A DNA stretch of 64,000 nt from Balaenoptera acutorostrata (Eukaryota > Chordata > Mammalia > Artiodactyla > Balaenopteridae), in contig NC_080074.1 in the NCBI RefSeq assembly GCF_949987535.1, positions 38,795,641-38,859,640 on the forward strand. The letters run 5' to 3'. The notes beneath the pieces were generated by a model. That model did not search any database, was not told the origin of the DNA, and saw only the letters and a list, made by a program, of their open reading frames with translations. Shown here in pieces: positions 55,150-64,000 of this stretch; the first letter of the stretch is position 1; each line of letters starts with the position of its first letter. The position numbers and the translations under genes were made by a program.

Positions 55150-58100
55150 ATTAAATATTAAACACATATTTAAAATTACTACTCAGCACACATAAGTTTC
55201 ATTATATAATATCTTGGTCTAATAAAACCGTAAACACAAATTTACATAGAAAGTACAACGCAGTTGCATGATGATAAAAGAATCTATCAGATGATCTAAA
55301 ACATGTGTATACATACATGCAAATCTATCTGTCCATCTAGTTTTTCAGTTATTGAAGAGTATGGACTTGGTTGGGTACAAATAGAGAGTTTTAGTTTTCT
55401 TTAATTACTGCCTTTACAATACTCTTTGGAGCAGTTTCTAAACCAAGGTATGCAAAGCAATATAATACCAAGAATTTAAAAGGAATAATGGAGCAAGGAT
55501 GTGTTCTTTCCTGAGACGGATCTAGCTGAGAATAAATCTGTAGAAGGGACTTCAAGGCAGGTTCCTCCCTTCCACCTTCCTCTCCCTATCTCTTCTATCC
55601 TGCTTCACAAAAGAAAGGCACACATCTCAAAAATCTCTCTGGACGTCAAACAAAGTGACTTCAAAATATTGGCTTAAGAAAACAAATCAGTGTCAATGGA
55701 TAACCAAGGAAATATAAACAATCTCAGGACTTGGGTCTTTTTCTGTCTTACAGATATTTCTGTTAAAAGTGAAAAACTGGCATTTAAAATGGATTGGTAC
55801 TGATAATTGTTATTTAAGGATCTCACCTCTTCCAGCTTTTCACATTGTCAAAGAATGTATCAACTTTGAGGGAGTTCCATAAGAGCAAAGCAAATAACAC
55901 GTAGGTAAGAAATGTTAAATATCGAAAATAGCTTTTTTCATGTATTTAAATATAAATAATTCTTTTAAGCTATTCTCAAGATTCATCCTTGGGACCTGTC
56001 ATTAGCTAAAAAGAAAAACTTTGAAGAGTTGAAGCAGTATAGGTTAGTGAAGTAGATCCTTTTAATGTAATTGGAATATTTTTTGAGATTACCAGAATTT
56101 TCAAGATACACTGGATAAAACCCACAGGCAAATTTTTTATGCTTTCTTTCAGATTTGGTATGTATTATTCAACAAAGTAGTTAAAACCTATTTTATCAAG
56201 TCATATTGTGAAATATTTAATTATTTAATCCTCCTATTTCATCTTATGAAATGACTATTTTCTACCTTTTATTAATAAAAAGTAAAAGTAAATGCTAGCC
56301 AGACTGGTTAGTTTTGGCAATAGATAAGTTTCTCTTTATTTAGATACAAGAAAAATTTGATCACAATAGCTAGTAAAATAATAGAGTTCTTTCTGATTTT
56401 GTACAATGCTTTAATTTAACTATTTGAATGACCAAGCATCAGAGTTTAATACATGTATGTTCACACATTTAACAAGGAAATATTTCTAGGTAAATAAATG
56501 ATTTATGATCTGAGCTATGTATTACATTGCATTGTTAAAAAATAAGTAATGAGAAATAACACATTGATTTACAATTTTGTTTTATAGCTTATAAAATTGT
56601 ATGAATTAATCTTGTCTTAAGAGGGCGCTATCTTAATCTCATTAAGAATTCATTTCTAAGAATATTATATACTTGTAATAAAATTTTACTTTTAGTTATT
56701 GTGTTTTGATGAACTGCAGATCATATTGAAACAACTGGGTCCAGAAAAAAATACATATTAAGCGTACAATTATAGGAAATTTTTAATAAATCACATTTAA
56801 TTTGTATCCATAAACTAGTTCTCTTACCTCTGAACAGACAGGCATAAATCAACAAGTATGCTGCATAAGAAAACGTTCACCTGGGGAGTGAGATTCCAGT
56901 GTTGACTTCTAATTTCTGGTGGTGGCACTCCTTGAGGTCTTCTCTCTTGGATTTGGTAAGCACCATTTCTTCACTCTTCAGGCAAGGAAGTAAAAATCCA
57001 TAGTTTCCTCCTTGGGTAAATAATTCACAACTTGAATAAATTTTGGTTCTCCCTATTTCCTGGGGTTCTGCCTAAACGGACTTGAGGTTGGGATAGGGAA
57101 TGGGAACCAGCCGTCAGGGAGCCAATAGCCTCAATTATTTTCAACATCCTTTTAAATGCACAGACTTGATGCTGCTCTTTTCTCAGCCTTGGGTTTCTAG
57201 GTGTTGAACTTAAGACAACAAGAACATTGCTACTCGGCTCACATACACAGAATGAAGCATAAGTTTTTTAAATTATACAGTGAAATTATTGTAAAAACCA
57301 CAGAATACATCCTCAGATCCAGGGGGGCTGCAGACCCCAACTTCAGGTTCTGTAATCAGTGTGCTTTCCAACTTTTAGACAGTTGCCATCTAAATCCAAG
57401 ATAGCCTGTGAACTGGAGATTACATCAGTCTCCACGGAATGTCTCTACTACTGTTCATAGAACAAATTTCACTGAGATGTATTTTAAAAAATCAAAACAG
57501 ATTTGACCATTTCTAAATAACCTGCCATTTTATTTAGAAATTTCAGGAAAAATCATGATGAAAATTAAGATTATTATAATAAGCATTGTAGGTTAAAATT
57601 CAGAACAACTTTTAGTACTTTAGTATCAATCAATTCTTTAAAACTTTATTAAAGAATAAATGTACCAAAACTAGAAGAGAAGAAAAAGCACATATATAGA
57701 AATATAATTATCCCAATTAAATTATATTTTTATAGGGAATTCAACAATCTAGATGAAAAGAGTATTTTCAGTATCCAAATATTTTCTAAAAATAATTATC
57801 TAACAACATTGCTTTTTTTTGCTTGTTTTTGGTCACCATTCTCTAATTTATCACTGACCTAATCAAGTTAACATCTCTAGGGTCTGGGAATAGACTTCAA
57901 CTATATGAAAACAAATGAGTTTTAGAGATACATCAAAGTCCTCTATAATGCAGATATAATAGAGACAACGTATCAATATATTCAGCCTGGGAGATATTAG
58001 TAAGAATAAAAACACAGAGAATAGTTTGGGAATATATAAAGAAACCCAGAGAGTTCCCAAGGGATGCTCACTAATCTTGCAGTTTTCAACTTATACCACA

Positions 58101-58980
58101 TTATCCTGTCAGGGTACCATTATGCAGAATTGATTCTAGCCTCACACGTGCAAAGAAGCAAATTCTAAAGTTGATGTCTGACTTTTCCTCTATATCTATA
58201 CTAATAGCTAAAGATAAAAACCATTCAAGGCAAGGCATATATTTGTTAACGTAATAGTATTGCCCAAGAGCACAATATATTATTTCCACGTGTCATTTTC
58301 TCATTGATAATAACATCTGATTTATTCAGTGGTCAATCTTTTGGTAAATTCAACATCTGTAACAAATTTGAGAACCTGAGAGTAAATGGAAAAAGTTCTG
58401 ACCCACTGAAATACCTAGTATTCTAAGATTCATGCATCTTGTGTACTGGCTAGACCCTTGATTCAACATTAGATATAATGAATGCACATTTTTAATACTT
58501 GGGTGTCTTACTTCTCTGTCCACATCAAATTAGGAAGAGAACTGGAAGCTTCATTTGAGAATTTCTACATCCCTTCCACAAATATTTTTTTAAACTTCTC
58601 AAGTGCTCAGCATTACACTGACAAACTAAACTGTTATTTAATAACTAAATAACAGTAAGAAAGGAAATAGAGAAGCAACCATACTAAAACCAAGCATAAA
58701 ACTGATGATTGTAAAAATGACTCTGAATTGTTAAAAGAAGAGCTTGATACTTTCTGTTTATGTAAGCAAGCAGGTAAATGTGTTTATTTTAGTAAAAAAT
58801 TTATTTTATTTTCATGTTAGTAGGATTATAACTTGAAATACATATTATTAAAAAGGTTATTCTTGATACTTAAAGGAACAATTTGTTATCTGAAATTAAT
58901 TTATTGAAGCAATGTAATTCATAACAGCAGCAGGTGTATGGCAATAATAACAGGCAGTGTCTCACTGTTTCTTTAGAAAC
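55150..58980. other. Long unassigned 5' flank
   Basis: About 3.8 kb of AT-rich DNA without any repeat I can name, which is unusual for this window. Open frames are below 70 codons. No exon-like or RNA-like structure seen. Confidence 0.5.
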
Positions 58981-59015
58981 TTTTAGAATTTATTCTTATA
59001 AAAATAGTCACCTCT

Positions 59016-59331
59016 AGGGGCTTCCCTGGTGGCGCAGTGGTTGAGAATCTGCCTGCCAATGCAGGGGACACGGGTTCGAGCCCTGGTCTGGGAAGATCCC
59101 ACATGCCGCGGAGCAACTAGGCCCGTGAGCCACAATTGCTGAGCGTGCGTGTCTGGAGCCTGTGCTCCGCAACAAGAGAGGCCGCGATAGTGAGAGGCCT
59201 GCGCACCGCGATGAAGAGTGGCCCCCGCTTGCCGCAACTAGAGAAAGCCCTCGCACAGAAACGAAGACACAACACAGCCATAAATAAATAAATAAATAAA
59301 TAAATAAAATTTAAAAAAAAATCAAAAAAAA
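59016..59331 (+). mobile_element. CHR-type SINE (copy 5)
   Basis: Plus-strand CHR SINE, very similar to copy 4. B box 'ggttcgagcc' at 59073-59082; A-box-like 'tggcgcagtgg' at 59029-59039. Tail of AAAT repeats and A-runs from about 59280. Perfect 15-bp target-site duplication (aaaatagtcacctct) at 59001-59015 and 59332-59346. Retained CpGs indicate a young copy. Confidence 0.97.
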
Positions 59332-59349
59332 AAAATAGTCACCTCTGAA

Positions 59350-61620
59350 GGCTGGTACAGCAATTTAATAAGCTTGAGATTAATTTTGATTACATTATGT
59401 CTCAGAAAATAGACATTGTGAAACAAGGCACAGCTAGGTTCCTGGAGAAACCACAGTGGTTATTTTCAATTGGCTAGTTCTATTAGACACAGGAATAGCA
59501 CTGAGAAGCTTTGAAAATTTAATAGTTTCTGTCCTTCCTAGAGGATTAAATCAGTAGATTGAAATGAAATGTTATGCTGGATTTCAAAATAGAATATTGT
59601 GAATTATGTACACAAAATAATATTAGTGGTCATTCAGAAAAACAATCAAGCACTGCACATGTTAAACCAGCCATGTAGACTGGCATGGGTTCATAAGTTC
59701 AGGGGCTTCATAAAATACTGCTGTGGACAAGTAAACATTTACATCAAAATTAAAAATACATTCCTCAGGTCTATCGTGTCGTGTATTTTTCAGTCTGAGC
59801 TACATATGCGTTATCACATTTTGTGATCATATAAAATGCACAGGTTCCCAAAATAAACACAGTCACCTCCAATCAAGTTATTAACAACCCAGTGAAATTG
59901 AATTTGGCTAAAAACCAAAATTGGCAGTCTCCTCTCTGATCTTCTATAGATGTTCTTTCTTCCCTGTATAATGCATCCATTGTTTTAACCTAATAACATA
60001 CATCAGTACTGATCGTTAACACAAACAGCTATGCATGACCATCCATATGTTTTGACGTGTAAAACTGACAATTGTTTCTGAGCAAATGTTTCATATTTTA
60101 CTTGCCACCCACTGATTTCTAGGCTTTTCCCAGAAATGGCAGTTTTGAATTAATAATCCTACATTGTTATTATGTTTCTATAACAGCATTCCGTTAACTG
60201 TTCTCAGCACTCCATTATATGTAATTAGAGTTATAAGTGCAAACGAAATAAAAATAAAAATTCGACCAGGTGTTAGATTCATCCCTTAGTAAAGCAATTG
60301 AATAAAATGAAAATCTGTCATCTGTTCTATGGATTAAAAATCCACGTGTTTGTAACATAGCCTTTTGTAGCCTTTTGATAGCTATGATTTCCAGAGGAAA
60401 TATATAAGATAATTTTTTATTATACTTCTCAAAATATTTTGGATTCTCTGCAGTTTTATGAATTTATGATTCTTGATCTATATCAGTTTTTCTTTCCATT
60501 CCTTACTTTGTATTATAAATCATATAGGTGTTTTAAATCATGAAAATAGCTTTTAGCTTATTTTCTTGAATGCTAAAAAGAAATTAAAGAAAAATCTTTT
60601 TTTCTGGGCACTATCAATGAAATCTCAAAAGAATGAGTTTTTAGATCTATTACAATTGGGGAAAATAGAGCTTTTTTTAGTAGTGATATTGTATAAAATC
60701 ACCAGATGGCATCTCCTAGTCCCTGTAGGTTTCTGTTCTCTTGGTAAACAAAACATTCAAAAGAACAACAAAAAAAAATTACGCTATACCAAAAAGGAGG
60801 CGTTTCCAAGTACTAACTGCTTATTTTTGTATTGTACTTCTCTCACTTGTTAGTCTCTTGCTTCCATTTTTACTGATTTCAAAAAATATTTATTGCCTAT
60901 GTAAACTGTAAGGTTTACAGACAAGGAAAGGTCTAGAATCAACCACTAAAATTCTATTCTTGAAATCTCTCTCCAAGAACATTAAGTCCAGGGTGAATGT
61001 CAATTATCTTTCTAAAGCTCATAGTACAATAATGGTACTTCTGATTCAAAGCTGAGCTTTGCTACAAGAGGCAGAGCCCAAAAGGCAAAATTAAATGTGC
61101 AGTGTCTAAACTGAGCTCGCTGATCATCTTTTCCTCTGAGAATCTCAAGCTGTGGTTTACAAACAGCTTTCTTGTGGGGTGTGCTGTGAAATAGCAAATG
61201 GAATTTAACTTATCTATTACCTCAGGGCTTTGTTTACTTTCCTAAATGGAGAGCAGCAGGATATAAAGAAAGAATTCTGGAAAAGTATACCATCTAGAAC
61301 TGTTTCCCAACCACTCTACTGAAGAAAAATATTGTTATGGTCAAATATATTGTAGAAATAACTGATTAAACAGAAATAAGTGTTTTTGTTTATCTGCTTG
61401 TTTGAGATGGCTCAGGACTTCTATTCTAAAGTGTCTGGTGAATCTCTCAAAAGGAAACATGGATTAAAGTAGTATAAACAGTTATTTCACCCTAGCATAT
61501 GTATTTTGTTGATTTCTTATCAAGATTTTTATTCAAAGGAACATGCTTTGGGGAAAGTTGACCAGGAGGAAGGTAATATTAATCATCAGTTTTAAGGGAT
61601 CAGTTATAAAAATTTCAACA
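59350..61620. other. Unassigned 5' flank
   Basis: AT-rich. I see no gene, RNA gene or named repeat. Confidence 0.5.
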
Positions 61621-61630
61621 ATATCATTAA

Positions 61631-61673
61631 TGATGTAATTTTTTGTTTGAAGCGTGATGTAATTTTTTGTTTG
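61631..61673 (+). repeat. 19-bp direct repeat
   Basis: 'tgatgtaattttttgtttg' occurs at 61631-61649 and again at 61655-61673, a 24-bp period. The second copy overlaps the left arm of the adjacent palindrome by four bases. Confidence 0.95.
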
Positions 61674-61705
61674 CTCATCCATTAATCCATTAATGGATGA
61701 GCAAA
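61670..61705. repeat. Perfect 17-bp inverted repeat (hairpin/cruciform-capable)
   Basis: Left arm 61670-61686 (tttgctcatccattaat) is the exact reverse complement of 61689-61705, with a 2-base centre (cc). AT-rich arms, no T-run in terminator position and no known function. Confidence 0.95.
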
Positions 61706-61709
61706 TTTG

Positions 61710-62515
61710 GAATAGTTTTTTTTTATTCCAACTTCTACTGGAATAAAAGTTTTCCCCGCTCTCCGAAAGTTGAGTGTTCCTGTGAAAACTTCGGGAAGCA
61801 GAAACGGAGTAAAGTGAAGAAGCAGTTACCTGATGGCATGTCTTGCTAAGGACACGCAAAAATAAATTGAGACAAAGCACAGATGCTCACAGACAGTTTA
61901 CAGCTTTCGTGGCCTGATGCTAATATGCTGAGTGTAGTTCCTGGGGAAAGAGCCTGGAGGTGCCCTCTCGCTGCTGGGGGGTGAGCACTGCCTCTGCAAA
62001 CAGCTCCCTGCAAAAACAAATACTGAGTACTATTGTCCCGTTTTTCCTAAAAGGAAAAATCCTCTTAAGATTTCTTTCAGTTAGCAAAAATAGGTACTAA
62101 TGTGGGTCTTTTGTAAAAGTGAAGTGATATAAAGCAAACTTTCGAAAAGAGGGGGATACCTGTACATTGTATTCCATTTGAGGTGTGATGTACGTCATCA
62201 TGTGTTTTCTCAAAGAGAAACTTGTATACATTAGAAAATACCTGAGTAATTGACTGAATTTTTTGCTTTTTATACAAGATGTGTTGATGCAAACTGACAT
62301 GGCACGATTGTTTAAGAGATTTTAAAAAAATTTCCTGCTGAGTCATACAGAATGTTGAAATATGAAGAAGACATCAATGGGACTATCTTAACAAATTTAC
62401 CTCCCTCATTTTAAGGAAATTCCAGCTCAGGGAGGTACAAATAATATGTTCAAGTTTGAGTATTTTTTTAAAGCAAAAAATTAAGAGAAAACCATAGTAA
62501 CCAAACAGAATACCT
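61710..62515. other. Unassigned 5' flank
   Basis: No recognised gene or repeat. The 115-codon minus-strand frame at 61533-61880 passes through the direct repeat and palindrome and shows no known domain. Confidence 0.5.
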
Positions 62516-62519
62516 ATGG

Positions 62520-62830
62520 CATAAATGAGACAAGTTTATTTCTCTTACATATCCAGGGAGCCCAAAGGTTTCCATCCCAGGCTCCTGTCTTGCTACTATG
62601 CTATAAAGGACTTCCATTCCCAAGGCCACCTCAAGGTCCCTGAGAGCTGTTGGAGTCTCAGCATATAGGTACTCATTTTAACCAGCAAGAAGAGAGGGAT
62701 TAAAAGGACCCTCTTTAAAAGCATTTTCTGGAAGTTGCACACCCTATTTTCCTTATAGCCGTTAGCTAATATTTAGACATATGATCAGACCTAAAGGCAA
62801 GGAAGCTCTGTGCCCAGCTAAAAATTGAGA
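62520..62830 (+). repeat. Ancient interspersed repeat, family not named
   Basis: 'agtttatttctcttacatat', 'ccatcccaggctcctgtctt', 'ggccacctcaaggtccctga', 'ttctggaagttgcacaccct' and 'gtgcccagctaaaaattgag' recall a common old repeat; same family as 19800-20165 and, reversed, 6580-6965. Confidence 0.5.
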
Positions 62831-62839
62831 AGAAAGTGA

Positions 62840-63680
62840 GAATAGTGATTAGGAGATAATTAGAAGCCTCTGAACTCAGGTAGCTAGTGAAGGAAGAACT
62901 TGCAAGTTAATTCAGCTCTTTAGAATTCCTGTCTTTTCTTTCTTTCTCACATTTCCACTTATTATGTGAATATACCCAAGGTTCTGTATTGTTACATTCT
63001 TCAAAGTGTACTTCAAGTCTCCCCTACCTCACAAAGTTTTTTCTAACAACCACATCTCGAAATAATGAATTAACTCTAATTTTGATGTTCAGTCTATACC
63101 ACAAAATCTGGGCTGTATTGTATTGTGGACACTTTGGTTTTTATGCAGCCTTTTTCCAACTGCATTGCAAGTTTCAAGAAGCCAGGGAGTATAACTTTAT
63201 TACAGTTTGTGGCTGGCCCTCGTTTTTGATTTGCTGGATCCAGTGGCCTTTGAGTCCTCATCCTAATTTACTGGGTGTAACCTAGTCCTACCCCTTGGCT
63301 TCTGTGGCATCTCTCACCAACTCTTCTTAGTTTTAGAATACTGTGTACCCACAATCCACAGGAAAAGAGATCTTGAACTCTGGTCCCTCTCAGTGTTCAT
63401 TTGTAGGATATTTTAGTACTGTCGAGGTTTGCAGGCTATTGGCCTACAGATCTAGTTTGTAGACATATTTTGTTTGGCTTATATAAGGTCATTAAAAGAA
63501 TGATTTAGTTGCCAACATTTAAAAATCAGAGATGTCACATTAAAAAAAGAAAATTAAATTTCTGGCTGCTCTTAAAAAATTGAAAGGTCTGGCATCATCA
63601 GGTCAACATTCCCACATGCTTAGTAGCTGTCATCCCTTGTGGAAGAGACTATGCTTTGTGTTCACTAAATTTGATTTCTT
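62840..63680. other. Unassigned 5' flank
   Basis: The stretch at 63390-63600 ('ttttgtttggcttatataag', 'aaaaatcagagatgtcacat') may be part of an old hAT element, not certain. No gene recognised. Confidence 0.4.
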
Positions 63681-63684
63681 TCCC

Positions 63685-63800
63685 TGTGCACACAACTAAA
63701 TTACATTTCCCAATAAATTAGGTGTGGCTGTTTGATTGAGTTCAATCAATCTAATGTAGATTTATAAGTTCAAGGAATGGCTGTTGAAAAAATTACCCAT
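63685..63800 (-). repeat. Ancient interspersed repeat fragment, family not named
   Basis: 'aaattacatttcccaataaa', 'ttaggtgtggctgtttgatt', 'gagttcaatcaatctaatgt' look like a fragment of the same family as 6580-6965. Confidence 0.35.
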
Positions 63801-64000
63801 ATGATGCTCAGTGCTCACTTTCTCACCCTGTACATCAGACTGATGCATTTTTACTTCCATAGTTCCTAATATCAAAAATAGATACATGAAATTTTATGTT
63901 TCTTTGTATGAACTCTTTCAAAATAGGCCCAATAACTACACAATATAGCCATCTTTAAATTTCATGCTAATTTTTACAGAATCCCAGTGAATATTAATGT

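Noticed and set aside
61670..61705. A Rho-independent terminator
   Set aside because: The hairpin is AT-rich without a downstream T-run, and bacterial termination does not apply here.
30400..64000. LIN7A exon 1, expected upstream on the plus strand
   Set aside because: I looked for its start and found nothing similar. In human the two genes are more than 100 kb apart, so absence is expected.

Overview
This is mammalian nuclear DNA, most probably from a cetacean (otherwise another cetartiodactyl). The evidence is five CHR-type tRNA-derived SINEs with the long tRNA-unrelated region typical of whales and dolphins, L1 elements with two cetartiodactyl-type 3' UTRs, and no Bov-tA or BovB repeats that I could see. 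The background is AT-rich and full of old mammalian repeats (L2, MIR, old L1, hAT elements). I see no bacterial operons, CRISPR arrays, phages or assembled exogenous viruses.

One functional protein-coding gene is supported: the first coding exon of ACSS3 (mitochondrial short-chain acyl-CoA synthetase 3), minus strand, 29868 down to a GTAAGT splice donor at 29560. It lies in a CpG island of about 0.9 kb (29480-30400) that must hold its promoter. Everything left of the exon (1-29560) is therefore ACSS3 intron 1. I did not recognise exon 2, so intron 1 probably runs past the window edge. Everything right of the island (30400-64000) is 5' flank. In human the next gene upstream is LIN7A, divergently oriented; I found no LIN7A exon here.

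Layout: 1-29560, intron 1, a mosaic of L2, MIR, old L1, nested hAT elements, three minus-strand CHR SINEs and one young 5'-truncated L1 with clear target-site duplications. 29480-30400, CpG island and exon 1. 30400-42340, sparse flank with L2, MIR, microsatellites and a small candidate retrocopy at 41540-41860. 42350-52340, a 10-kb plus-strand L1 block of three abutting L1 units (A, B, C), with a CHR SINE inserted at the ORF2 start of unit A. 52340-64000, mostly unique AT-rich DNA with a few MIRs, one CHR SINE and a short near-perfect palindrome.

I found no previously undescribed system. The observations most worth a second look are the antisense ORF with a good start context that overlaps the ACSS3 start codon, the microhomology-flanked in-frame deletion in the endonuclease region of L1 unit A, the SINE insertion that duplicated an ORF2 start codon, the uncharacterised retrocopy, and the 17-bp palindrome beside a 19-bp direct repeat.
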